DNA from: an uncultured Muribaculaceae bacterium
GTDB lineage: Bacteria > Bacteroidota > Bacteroidia > Bacteroidales > Muribaculaceae
Assembly: GCA_910587545.1 (NCBI GenBank)
Contig: CAJUMI010000011.1
Location: 1 to 43,665 of the forward strand
DNA: 43,665 nt
Direction: 5' to 3'
Shown in pieces: positions 33,893 to 43,200 of the stretch; within the stretch, counting starts at the first letter, position 1; each line of letters begins with the position of its first letter. Under the pieces are notes generated by a model. The model was given only the letters and a program-made list of their open reading frames with translations. It was not told the DNA's origin and did no database searches. The position numbers and the translations under genes are program-made.

Positions 33893-34678
33893 ATGGCTAA
33901 AATCTTATTGAGCTTCGACACCGAGGAGTTTGACGTTCCCCGCGAGCACGGAGTCGACATCACGCTCGGAGAAGCAATGAAAATATCAGTGGCCGGAACG
34001 ACACGCATACTCGACACACTGCGCGGCCGCGGCGTCAAGGCAACATTTTTCTGCACATCCAACTTTGTCGAGAACGCTCCCGACGTCATGCGGCGCATAA
34101 TCGACGAGGGTCACGAACTCGCGGCCCACGGCTGCGACCACTGGCGGCCGCAGCCAGGCGACGTAGCCCGCTCGAAGGAAATCATCGAGCGCCTGAGCGG
34201 TGTGACAGTCCGCGGCTACCGCCAGCCGCGCATGTTCCCGGTCTCCGACACCGAGATCGCCCGCTGCGGCTATGTCTACAACTCGTCGCTCAATCCGGCG
34301 TTCATCCCCGGCCGCTACATGCACCTCACCGACCCGCGGACATGCTTCATGAAAGACGGCATACTCCAGATCCCGGCGTCGGTGACGCCGCTGCTGCGCT
34401 TTCCGCTGTTCTGGCTCAGCTATCACCACCTGCCGGCCTCTCTCTACCGCCGGCTGGCCCGTCGCGTGGCCTCGCACGACGGATATTTCGCGACATATTT
34501 TCACCCGTGGGAGTTCTTCGATCTGTCATCGCGTCCCGACCTGCAAATGCCTTATCTCATCCGCCACAACTCCGGCGACGGCATGGCCGAGCGTCTCGGC
34601 GAGCTGATCGACTGTTTCAAAGCAAGAGGCGACGAATTCACCACCTACTACGAATTTGCAAAAACCAAAATAATATGA
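33893..34678 (+). CDS. NodB-type polysaccharide deacetylase
   Basis: The 261-aa protein is a carbohydrate esterase 4-like deacetylase. Motif 1 is SFDTEEFD (Asp9, Glu11), motif 2 is the metal-binding HGCDH (His79, His83), motif 3 is RGYRQPR, and a late YFHPWEF supplies the last histidine. No signal peptide or membrane helix is obvious, so it should be cytoplasmic, unlike secreted chitin or peptidoglycan deacetylases. Its stop overlaps the start of a GT2 gene in an ATGA (34675-34678). A cytoplasmic deacetylase coupled to a polyprenyl-phosphate glycosyltransferase suggests N-deacetylation or deformylation of a lipid-linked sugar, as ArnD does after ArnC. That substrate is inference. Confidence 0.88.
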   Translation: MAKILLSFDTEEFDVPREHGVDITLGEAMKISVAGTTRILDTLRGRGVKATFFCTSNFVENAPDVMRRIIDEGHELAAHGCDHWRPQPGDVARSKEIIERLSGVTVRGYRQPRMFPVSDTEIARCGYVYNSSLNPAFIPGRYMHLTDPRTCFMKDGILQIPASVTPLLRFPLFWLSYHHLPASLYRRLARRVASHDGYFATYFHPWEFFDLSSRPDLQMPYLIRHNSGDGMAERLGELIDCFKARGDEFTTYYEFAKTKII

Positions 34679-35619
34679 TACGACTTGCAATCGTGTGCCC
34701 GTGCTACAACGAGGAGGCTGTGATCGGACGGTCATCGGAGCGGCTGCTCGATCTGCTCGACAGGCTTACAGCCGGAGGGAAGATCACGTCTGACAGCTTT
34801 GTCCTCTTTGTCAATGACGGCAGCCGCGACCGCACCTGGCACCTGATCAAAGCCCTTCACGACGAAAACCCCGTGCGCTTCAAGGGCATAGACCTGGCCC
34901 ACAACGCCGGACACCAGAAGGCGATACTCGCCGGCATGCTCACGGCCGTCAGAACGGCCGACGCCGTCGTGACGGTCGACGTCGACCTGCAGGACGACAT
35001 CGAGGCCATAGGCCGGATGATCGACGCATACAACGAGGGCTACGACGTGGTCTACGGCGTAAAAGTCTCGCGCAAGGCCGATCCGGCCCTGAAGCGGATG
35101 ACGGCCGTCGCCTTCTACAGACTTCAGCAGAAATTAGGCGTAGAGACCGTCTACAATCACGCTGACTTCCGTTTCATTAGCCGCCGCGTCGTCGAGGAAC
35201 TCAGCCGTTACGGCGAACGCAATCTCTATCTCCGCGGCATAATACCGATGATCGGCTTCCGCTCGACAACCGTCGACGATGTCATAAGCGAACGCGAGGC
35301 CGGAGAGTCGAAATACACCGTCTCGAAGATGTTTACATTAGCCCTCAACGGCATCACGTCGTTCTCGGTCAAACCGATTTACAGTATCCTTTCAACGGGT
35401 CTGATCTTTGTACTCGTCTCGGTAGGGATTGGGATCTATGTGATCGCATCGCTTATCTCAGGTACAGCCGAACACGGCTGGGCGTCGCTGATGCTGTCAG
35501 TGTGGTTTGTCGGCGGGATCGTGCTGCTCGCCATCGGGATGATAGGCCTATATATCGGCCGCATCTTCATCGAGGTCAAGCATCGCCCCCACTACCATAT
35601 CAGAGAAGAGTTAGACTGA
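34675..35619 (+). CDS. GT2 glycosyltransferase, ArnC/GtrB-like polyprenyl-phosphate sugar transferase
   Basis: The 314-aa protein has a GT-A domain (LAIVCPCYNEEAVIG, FVNDGSRDRTW, LAHNAGHQKAILAGM and DXD-type DVDLQDD) and two C-terminal membrane helices (about 232-262 and 270-298), ending in IEVKHRPHYHIREE. The GtrB/ArnC-type markers NHADFRFISRRVVEEL and REAGESKYTVSKM are present. It should place a sugar on undecaprenyl phosphate facing the cytoplasm. The frame is open back to 34342 inside the deacetylase gene, but the ATG at 34675 starts the GT-A fold directly. Two hairpins follow. Confidence 0.9.
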   Translation: MIRLAIVCPCYNEEAVIGRSSERLLDLLDRLTAGGKITSDSFVLFVNDGSRDRTWHLIKALHDENPVRFKGIDLAHNAGHQKAILAGMLTAVRTADAVVTVDVDLQDDIEAIGRMIDAYNEGYDVVYGVKVSRKADPALKRMTAVAFYRLQQKLGVETVYNHADFRFISRRVVEELSRYGERNLYLRGIIPMIGFRSTTVDDVISEREAGESKYTVSKMFTLALNGITSFSVKPIYSILSTGLIFVLVSVGIGIYVIASLISGTAEHGWASLMLSVWFVGGIVLLAIGMIGLYIGRIFIEVKHRPHYHIREELD

Positions 35620-35662
35620 TCAGACCTCTCGGACCTGTCAGACGAGGTTCGACAGGTCTGAT
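35619..35662 (+). terminator. hairpin terminator after the GT2 gene
   Basis: ATCAGACCT (35619-35627) pairs with AGGTCTGAT (35654-35662), and an inner alternative pairs GACCTGTC (35632-35639) with GACAGGTC (35651-35658). The downstream sequence is TATATTTG rather than a full T-tract. The outer stem begins on the stop codon of GT2. Confidence 0.5.
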
Positions 35663-35675
35663 TATATTTGAATCA

Positions 35676-35704
35676 AGATGGGGTGCCCGCCGGGCACCCC
35701 ATCT
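35676..35704. repeat. GC-rich palindrome, REP-like or bidirectional terminator
   Basis: AGATGGGGTGCC (35676-35687) pairs with GGCACCCCATCT (35693-35704) around CGCCG. It lies between the convergent GT2 (+) and susF-like (-) genes. It has no T-tract on the minus strand, so besides termination it may belong to a repetitive extragenic palindrome family. Confidence 0.55.
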
Positions 35705-35728
35705 ATTTATGATATTGACAATCTTACT

Positions 35729-37216
35729 TTATTTTTTCACGACAGTCGCAGTCCAGGGGATGTTGCGGATATTGAGAGTGATGTCGTATGTTCCGGTCTC
35801 GGCACACGTGAAGTTGGAGCCGTTGAACGGATTGAGGTTGTCGAAACTGCCGCCGAGGCTGGCAGTCCAGTCGTTATTGGCGCGGAATTTCCATTCGTCG
35901 CCTTCGTTCATGTCCTGAGTGACGGTGTAGGTGAAGTCATCGACCTTGGTCATTTCTTCAGATGCGGCCCAGCCGTTGAAGCCACCTATGATGCCCCAGC
36001 TGTTGATCTTGACAAGCTGAAGATCTTTTGTCACATAGTTGAGCGAGATATAGTAGAGACCCGGTTCGGCGACGTTGATGTTCTTGCTGCCGACAGCCGC
36101 ACCTTTACCGATAAGTTCACCACTGTCTGTAGTCACGAATGTCAGACCGCCGTCGCTGCCGAAGTCGCCGCTCCATCCGTTGGTGGGCGCGAATTTGAAC
36201 TCGCTGCCGAGAACCGCCAGACCGGCATATTCGGTGTAGTTATTGGTCCACATAGTGGGCTCCGCGGCAAACGCCCAGGAAAGGCCGTTGACATTATCAC
36301 CCGCGAGCCAGAAGTTCTCGATGGCCTGCTTGTAAGAGAAAGTCATGGCATCGTTTTTGCCTTCGGCTGCAGCGATACGGTCGATCCTGACCTCGAACAT
36401 CACGCGACCCGCGATGTCGAGATAGCCGGCGAGCTGATCGGCGCTTTCGTCGAGATTGCCGCTGCGGCTCTCTGAGTCGTCTTCAGTGACGCCGATCACC
36501 AGACCGTTTTCAAGATCAAACGTGTCGTAGGTCGACTCGGGGATTATCTTCCAGTAAATTTCACCCGGCATTTCGGCCACAAGAGTGAAATTGGGGTTGT
36601 CATACTGACTTCCCGCACCTTTTGTGAAAGCAGCCGATTGTTCCTTGCTCCAGGTCTCGGCATCATCCGACCAGATCAGGTAATAGACAGGCTCGATCTC
36701 GGCGACAGGACTGAAGGGTTTCACCACGATCTTCTGGGCGCCGATAAACGCGTCGGCTCCACCGAGACGGATCACTTCACTGCCGTTGACGGCCTGAACG
36801 CCGTAACGCAACCATAAAGTCATCTCAGCGGGATCGCGGGTGAGGCCATAGACATAGCCCTGCACCTCTTCGGGATTGAGCAGGATAGTGGAACCGTTGG
36901 TGTAAACCGGAAATTCGACGGCGTCAGAGAAATTTTCGTCGGTGCTGATCTGGCCGACTGCACCGAAAGTATAACCTGCAGGCCAGTCCTCGCCCGCAGA
37001 GACTGTAGCGACCGGGAAATTCTGATTATTGTCGTTATACTGCTCAAGGCTGATGACAGCAGGCATGTCGGCGCTCGGAGCGACAGTCACGAGAGAGGCA
37101 TCGACTGCCGGCAACTCGGGATTGACTACCGGAATGCCCAAAGTATCGTCATCTTCGCAGGCAGTGAAGCCCAGGGCGAGAGCCGCAAGGGCCGGGAGAA
37201 ATATATATTTCTTCAT
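35729..37216 (-). CDS. SusF/SusE-like surface starch- or glycan-binding lipoprotein
   Basis: The 495-aa lipoprotein (LGFTAC lipobox, Cys20, then EDDD, the acidic surface-export signal) ends the second PUL. The N-terminal region (about 25-165) is Ig/fibronectin-like. The C-terminal part holds repeated binding modules of the SusE/SusF kind, of which IIGGFNGWAASEEM followed by DEWKFRANNDW (about 400-450) is the clearest; an earlier copy is FWLAGDNVNGLSWAFA with EFKFAPTNGWSGDFG. In SusE and SusF such modules bind starch. Gene order SusC-SusD-SusE-SusF matches the starch system, but no amylase gene is visible here, so an alpha-glucan ligand is only suggested. Palindromes flank the gene on both sides. 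Confidence 0.83.
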   Translation of the reverse strand: MKKYIFLPALAALALGFTACEDDDTLGIPVVNPELPAVDASLVTVAPSADMPAVISLEQYNDNNQNFPVATVSAGEDWPAGYTFGAVGQISTDENFSDAVEFPVYTNGSTILLNPEEVQGYVYGLTRDPAEMTLWLRYGVQAVNGSEVIRLGGADAFIGAQKIVVKPFSPVAEIEPVYYLIWSDDAETWSKEQSAAFTKGAGSQYDNPNFTLVAEMPGEIYWKIIPESTYDTFDLENGLVIGVTEDDSESRSGNLDESADQLAGYLDIAGRVMFEVRIDRIAAAEGKNDAMTFSYKQAIENFWLAGDNVNGLSWAFAAEPTMWTNNYTEYAGLAVLGSEFKFAPTNGWSGDFGSDGGLTFVTTDSGELIGKGAAVGSKNINVAEPGLYYISLNYVTKDLQLVKINSWGIIGGFNGWAASEEMTKVDDFTYTVTQDMNEGDEWKFRANNDWTASLGGSFDNLNPFNGSNFTCAETGTYDITLNIRNIPWTATVVKK

Positions 37217-37234
37217 TGTTTTATAGTCTGTTTT

Positions 37235-37265
37235 TGCAGGGACGCACGAGCCGTGCGTCCCTGCA
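37235..37265. repeat. 14-bp-stem palindrome between the susE-like and susF-like genes
   Basis: TGCAGGGACGCACG (37235-37248) pairs perfectly with CGTGCGTCCCTGCA (37252-37265) around AGC. It has no T-tract on the minus strand, the direction of the operon, so it is not a standard terminator. The sequence GGGACGCACG with CGTGCGTCCC looks like palindromes that occur repeatedly between genes in Bacteroidales; that membership is from memory, not tested. Confidence 0.6.
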
Positions 37266-37271
37266 TTATTG

Positions 37272-38543
37272 TTATTCTACAAAGGTGAATTTAACTTTAT
37301 TGGTGTTGGTGTCGACTTCGACGCTGACGTTTTTACCCTTGGCGTCATTGAGCTGGAAGCAACCTTCGCCGACTTTGGAGTCAGCGGCGACACCGGACGT
37401 AACCTCGTAATCAGCATCGGTAGGTGATGCCCATTGAGCTGCGCCCCATCCGGTCAGAGCCTGATAGAAGCGGCAATAGAGAGCATCAGCGCCGCAATTG
37501 TCGAGATTGAAAGTAGCGGTATAGACTCCGCTGCCGTCGCTGCACGACAGACGCCAGTTGTCATAGAACTCCTGGTTTGCGGCCGAAGGTTCTGTCCAAT
37601 CGCTTGAGGCCATGTTGCCGCAGATGTAGATGTAGGTCGTAGGATGAACTTCCACGGCGCCGGCCTGCACCTTGATAGTGTTTGTGTTGAGATCGACAGT
37701 GATGGTCATTTCGCCGCCTTGGAAGTCGGGGAAGAAGAATTTGTCCTTGGTGTTAGGATCAAGCGAACCCTCAAATACGCCATCTGTCAGCTCACAATTG
37801 ACATCAGTATCTGCGTTGGGACCACCGGGACATCCGAGATAGTTGGCTTCCCAACCATCGCCGGCTTCTGTGAGTGCCGTATAGAAACGGAATGTAGGTT
37901 GTGCAGGCATTGTGAACACAGCGCTGTAGACATTAGACCCGATTGCCTGTTCGGATTCAAACAGTCGCCAGTCCTTGAGCGCTTCTGCATTGCCGGGCGA
38001 CGGAGAATTCCATCCCGAAGGAGAACCGATAAGGTATATGTAGGCAGGCAGTTTGATAGCGAAGTAGATCTCGACTTTAGGGAGCTTGACAACGTTGGAT
38101 GTAATCTTGCTGTACTCGACCTGAGCGGCCTGAGCTGTGGCGCGGACGTAGAGAGGCATCACGCGATTGTCGGCGTACGGAGCCCATGTCTCTTCGTCGA
38201 CAACGCCGAGCAAATCGAGGATGGCAAGATTGACATCGGCGGCGCTGAACTGCAGAGTGGCGCTTAACGAATTGGCCAGGGTCACTGCCTTGGGATTGGC
38301 AAAGTCCTCTGTCAGCGAGATCTCCACGCCGTAGGTGGTCTCTGTGCCGAGGCCGTAGTCGGGCTGGGAGCATGTAAACTGAATATCACCTGTGTTTTCG
38401 AGCTGATAGAGTTGCTCGGCAAAAGGCGGCGTGTTGAGCTTGAACTCAGTCGGCTTTTGCAGAACGGGGCCGTCATCCTGGCTGCAGGCCGAGAGGGCTG
38501 CGACGGCGGCTATTGTTGCAATGAATGATACAAACTTTTTCAT
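37272..38543 (-). CDS. SusE-like surface glycan-binding lipoprotein with duplicated module
   Basis: The 423-aa lipoprotein (ALSAC lipobox, Cys20, then SQDDGP) starts with a SusE-type domain (about 30-150; PTEFKLNTPPFAEQLYQLENTGDIQFTCSQPDYG). Two related glycan-binding-like modules follow, the first from about 165 (YIYLIGSPSGWNSPSPGN ... DWRLFESE ... VYSAVFTM ... FRFYTAL) and the second from about 295 (YIYICGNMASSDWTEPSA ... NWRLSCSDG ... VYTATFNL ... CRFYQAL). They are clearly an internal duplication. Each ends in a short strand with DxNTNTIKVQ / DTNTNKVKFTF. The gene is 31 nt after susD and 55 nt before the susF-like gene. Confidence 0.83.
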   Translation of the reverse strand: MKKFVSFIATIAAVAALSACSQDDGPVLQKPTEFKLNTPPFAEQLYQLENTGDIQFTCSQPDYGLGTETTYGVEISLTEDFANPKAVTLANSLSATLQFSAADVNLAILDLLGVVDEETWAPYADNRVMPLYVRATAQAAQVEYSKITSNVVKLPKVEIYFAIKLPAYIYLIGSPSGWNSPSPGNAEALKDWRLFESEQAIGSNVYSAVFTMPAQPTFRFYTALTEAGDGWEANYLGCPGGPNADTDVNCELTDGVFEGSLDPNTKDKFFFPDFQGGEMTITVDLNTNTIKVQAGAVEVHPTTYIYICGNMASSDWTEPSAANQEFYDNWRLSCSDGSGVYTATFNLDNCGADALYCRFYQALTGWGAAQWASPTDADYEVTSGVAADSKVGEGCFQLNDAKGKNVSVEVDTNTNKVKFTFVE

Positions 38544-38574
38544 TGATGCTAATTCTTTGATAGATTAAACACGA

Positions 38575-40257
38575 TTAGTAGCCGGGATTCTGATGATAGC
38601 CCGAGAATGAGATAACTTTGGTAGGAATCGGGAACAGGTTCTGGTGTACGGGAGTCGAAGCACCTGACTGCACACCGCCCTTCCAGTTCCAGACATAGGA
38701 TGATCCTGCATATTTGCCGTGGCGCACAAGAGCAGTGCGGCGGTCGTTTTCGCCGTAGAGTTCGCGGTTACGCTCGATGAGGATGTTCTCGGCGGTCATG
38801 TCGGCCGAAGTCCAGTCGCCGAGACCGGCGCGGGCGCGGATATTGTTGACATAGACGAGAGCGTCGGACGCGTTGCCGGCACCGCCGAGTATATTGGCTT
38901 CGGCAGCCGACAGATAGATTTCGGCGAGACGGATGACAGTCCAGTCAGCGTCGCTGAACGCACGTTCGCTGCCGTTGGGCGAGTTGGCGAGATCGACAGA
39001 TCCGTCAACATTGTAGGCGAAGTTGGTGTATTTGATAGGTGCATAGCCGAGTCCGTATCCGGAATTACCCTGGATGATCATGTTGTCGATCTTGAAACCG
39101 TCTTTCTTGGTTTTCCAGAGTGATGCGCGTACGTCATCTGTCGTACCGTCGGCGTTCCAGTCCCACTGCTCTGAGAACTGCTGGCGGGCAACCATACAGG
39201 TCCACTGAGCGTTGAGGTTGCAGTCGCCGACAGACGAAATGCCGTCAAATGAACCGCAGATTGACGCGATATAGAATGTCGTACCGCCGTAAGATTCAAG
39301 CTGCATGCCGTCCTGAGGCACGGTCATTATGATTTCGTTGGCACGGCTGCCACGCGATGCATACTCGTGGTTGTTGGCACCGAAGAGAGCGATATAGCTA
39401 TCGGCAAGACCTGTCTGGTTGAAGCCTTCGCCCTGATGGGAAGCTATGATCTTCTGGGCGAGGGACCAGCACTTGTCATAGGCGGGAGCAAGGCCCCATG
39501 CTTCGGCATTGAGATAGAACTTGACGAGAAGTGCGTCGGCAACTTCCTTGCCTACATAGCCGTAGGGAGGTTCGACGTATGAGTCACCCCACTCGGCTGA
39601 TACTTGTTCGAGACATGCGACAGCGTGGTCGTAGGCTTCCTGACGGGTCATCTGGGGCGGTGCAGAGCCGACACCGGCGCTTTCGTCGATATAACCGCAG
39701 TCGCCAAACAGGTCGATGGCGTAGAAGTAGCAGAGACTGCGCACAGTCTTGGCCTGACGGATATAATCAGCCGCGCGGTCATGAAGATTTTCGGGCAGGT
39801 TGAATGCTCCGGTCTGCACGGTGCGTATAAACTGGTTACAGATGGCAATCTCGGCATAGATGCGCGAATAGCACTGATACATGACCATATTGTCGGGAGC
39901 GAAGTTCTGGGTTACAAGCTCATAGAGGCCGGCGTCATTGAACTGCAGCCATGAGTAGTTGTCGGTGGTGAGCTCCTCGAGAGTGAAGACCGTGCGGGTG
40001 AATGTGCCTTCGCCGGCACCACCTGTGCCCTCGCCGAGAATTGAGTTGCCGGCGCCATTGTTGCCGGCCGTGGCGAGACCCTGATAAATTTCGGCCATAC
40101 AGCGGTCAAGATAGCCCTCGGGATCTTTGGCAAATTCTGCCGAGGTCAATTGATTGGGGTTCTGGATGGGCACATCGAGATCGCCGGTGCAGGCATTGAA
40201 TGACAACGCTCCTGCAGCGATTGTAAGTCCGATGAATATATTGTTGATTGCTTTCAT
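38575..40257 (-). CDS. SusD/RagB-like lipoprotein (second PUL)
   Basis: The 560-aa lipoprotein (SFNAC lipobox, Cys23 from the chosen start) shows the SusD pattern: NPNQLTSAEFAKDPEGYLDRCMAEIYQGL, a YIRQAKTVRSLCYFYAIDLFGDCGYI helix pair, MTRQEAYDHAVACLEQVS, and the closing RLAEIYLSAAEANI, NIRARAGL, ILIERNRELYGENDRRTALVRHGKY and LFPIPTKVI. The frame is open to 40272 (MNLLN), but the ATG at 40257 starts a normal signal and leaves a 36-nt gap to susC, so it is preferred; the alternative is possible. It binds glycan and closes the SusC barrel. Confidence 0.93.
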   Translation of the reverse strand: MKAINNIFIGLTIAAGALSFNACTGDLDVPIQNPNQLTSAEFAKDPEGYLDRCMAEIYQGLATAGNNGAGNSILGEGTGGAGEGTFTRTVFTLEELTTDNYSWLQFNDAGLYELVTQNFAPDNMVMYQCYSRIYAEIAICNQFIRTVQTGAFNLPENLHDRAADYIRQAKTVRSLCYFYAIDLFGDCGYIDESAGVGSAPPQMTRQEAYDHAVACLEQVSAEWGDSYVEPPYGYVGKEVADALLVKFYLNAEAWGLAPAYDKCWSLAQKIIASHQGEGFNQTGLADSYIALFGANNHEYASRGSRANEIIMTVPQDGMQLESYGGTTFYIASICGSFDGISSVGDCNLNAQWTCMVARQQFSEQWDWNADGTTDDVRASLWKTKKDGFKIDNMIIQGNSGYGLGYAPIKYTNFAYNVDGSVDLANSPNGSERAFSDADWTVIRLAEIYLSAAEANILGGAGNASDALVYVNNIRARAGLGDWTSADMTAENILIERNRELYGENDRRTALVRHGKYAGSSYVWNWKGGVQSGASTPVHQNLFPIPTKVISFSGYHQNPGY

Positions 40258-40293
40258 ATTAAGTAAATTCAACGTTTAAAACCTTTAGTGGAA

Positions 40294-43200
40294 TTAGAAA
40301 GTGGCTACGACGCCGAGTGAAACCGTGAGAGGACGCGGATAGGCGTTGTTGTCGACGCCGCTGAACACTTCGGGATCAAGACCACTGTATTTTGTGATGA
40401 CAAAGGGGTTCTGAACCGCGCCGAAAAGACGCAGACGCAGCGAGTCGCGGAAAAGATTGTCCCATGTGTAACCGACGGTGATATTGTCGCAACGCAGGAA
40501 TGAAGCGTTCTCGACAAAGTAGTCCGAGCGGACAAGGTTGGTCATACCTGTAGCGCTGGTGAAGTAGAAATCGGAGTCGATGACGTTATTGAGGATATTG
40601 CCCTGACCTTCGAGACCCGAGAGGTTCATCATGCGTGCACGCATAGCGTTGTAGACATAGTTGCCGAGCGAAGCGCGGAGAGTGATGCCGAAGTCCCAGT
40701 TCTTGTAGTTGAAGGTGTTGCTGAGAGTCATGGTCACTTTCGGATCGCGCGAGTGATTTATGATCAGGTCCTCATTGCCGATCTTGCCGTCGCCGTTCTG
40801 GTCGACATATACGCCTTCGAGCGGATTGCCGTCGGGACCGTAAACCTGCTCAAGAACATAGAACGAGTTGGCGGGATAACCGACCTTGTGCACCTGGATA
40901 GGACCGGCCGATGTAGATGCTGGGTTGCCTTCGGCGTCAAGTGTAAACGACTTGTCCTCGTCGGCAGAACCGGTGAGAGCCGTGATCTTGTTTTTGTTCC
41001 AGCCGATGTTGTAGCCGAGAGTCCAGGTGAAGTCCTTGGTGACAACAGGACGCGCGGTGACGTTGAATTCAACACCGATATTGCGGAGTGTGCCGATGTT
41101 GCGGGTCATCGAGTTAGTCGTGGTCATACCGGCGGGTACGGGCACTGTGGCGAGAAGGTCTTTGGTGTCGCGGAGATACCAGTCGGCAGCAACGGCGATG
41201 CGGTTGTTGAGCCATGCCATGTCGACGCCGACGTTCCAGGTGGTAGTCTCTTCCCACTTGAGGTTTTCGTCGTAGGCATTTGGATAGAGAGGATTGATCC
41301 AGGGAGCCGCGATACCTGCGCTGTAGCTCGGATAGTAGACCGATGGCACAGAGATCGAATAAGCGGGAGTGTAGTTGTTATAGCTGCCGACTGCCTGCTG
41401 GCCTGTGACACCCCACTCGGCGCGGAGCTTGAATTCGTCCCAGGTGCCGGTGAAATCCTCGAAGAAGGGCATGTTGTTGATCTTCCAGCCGAGAGCAAGC
41501 GCGGGGAAGAGACCCCAGCGTGTGTCGGGCGAGAAGCGCGAGGTGGCATCGTCGCGGAGAGTGAAGGTCAACAGATAGGTGTCATCGAAGGAGTAGTTGA
41601 AACGTCCGTAGAACGAGAGAAGCATCAGTTTGTTGCCGTCGCGGTAGATTCTCGTGCGGGCTTCTTCGGTATCGCCGTAGCCGTAGCCGATATTGTCGGC
41701 CGAAGCGGGATCCTCGTTGACGACCCATGAGTTTGTAGCCAGATCATACTGCTTGTTATAGCCGATCGAAGTGATGCGGCTGTAGTTGTGGTTCATGAAG
41801 TCGAAGCGCTGCCATGTGTAACCGGCCATCACGTCGAAATTGGACTTGATCGCCTCAACCTCTTTTTTATAGTTGAGGTAGAACTCCAGCATGGTGTTGC
41901 GCGAGAGCTGGTAGTTGTAGGAGTTGGATGCGGCACCGTTGCGGTAGTTGCCGTTCCAGGCCTGCGGTGTGTTGGCATAAATGTCGGTGAACGATTCGCC
42001 TTTGATCACGTCGTAGCCAAGGTTGAGGTTAAGGTGAAGATCGGGAAGGAAGTGGAGAGCGTAGTCGATCTGGATGTTGCCGGTCGACGACCATGATTTC
42101 TCGGTAGCCTTGCGGCCCATGAGCTGGGCGACAGGGTTGAGCGATCCGTTGGTCTCGAGGTTGCCGTCCTGATTGATGAGCGAGGTATAGCCGCCATAGA
42201 TGGGAGCGCCGAGGTTGCCGGTAGTGGCGTAGTCGGTGTAAACGGGAAGCGTCGGGTTATAGCTGAGAGCCGAATAGATGGCGCCCATCTCGGGGTTGCG
42301 CTGGTTGATGTAGGATCCTTTGACGTTGACATTGATCGAAAGGAGATTGTCGAAGAACTTCGGCGAGAGGTTGAAGCCTACGGTGGTGCGGTCGACGTTT
42401 GAAGTCTTGATGATACCGTTGTTGCCGGAATAGGAAACATTGACACGATAGGGAAGGAAGCCGACCTTGCCTCCAACGCCGAGGTTATACTCCTGCGAGA
42501 CGGATGTGCGGTAGATCTCGTCCTGCCAGTCGGTGTTGGCATCGCCGAGAAGACCGAGGGCGTGGTCGTTGTTGGCATACTGTCTGATCTTTTCAGTGAA
42601 CTGGTTGCCGTCGAGCATATCCCATTTGCGGGCGGGTGTAGCCATGTGGAAGTTGGCCGAGAACGTCACCTGCGGACGACCCTGCTGGCCTTTCTTGGTG
42701 GTGATGATGATCACACCGTTAGACGCACGCGAACCGTAGATAGCGGTTGCCGAGGCACTCTTGAGTATGGTCATCGACTCGATGTTCTCGGGGGCGATCA
42801 TGGTGAGCGGACTCATTGCGCCGTAGCTGCCGTTCATCGGCACACCGTCGACAACCACGAGAGGGTCGTTGGACGCGTTGAGCGATGCACCGCCACGGAT
42901 GCGGATGGCAGCGCCGCCCGAAGGGTTACCGCCGTCGGTTGTCACGACAACACCGGGGCTTGCGCCGACGAGAAGATCGTTGGCCGAAGTGGCGAGGCCG
43001 GCCTGGATATCATCAGGCTTGATGACAGCGACTGAACCGGTCGCATCGGCTTTCTTTACTGTACCGTAGCCGACAACCACGACTTCGTCGAGAAGCTCGG
43101 AGTTGGCGACCAAAGTGACGTCGATTGTCGTGCGGCCGTTGACGGGGATCGTCTGAGCCTCATAACCGACGTATGAGAAGACGAGGACTGCGTCGGGAGC

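Noticed and set aside
35678..36475. 265-aa open frame on the plus strand
   Set aside because: Runs through a terminator-like palindrome and then antisense to the susF-like gene; no motifs.
40753..41730. 325-aa open frame on the plus strand
   Set aside because: Antisense to the SusC barrel; Val/Gly/Asp-rich shadow composition.
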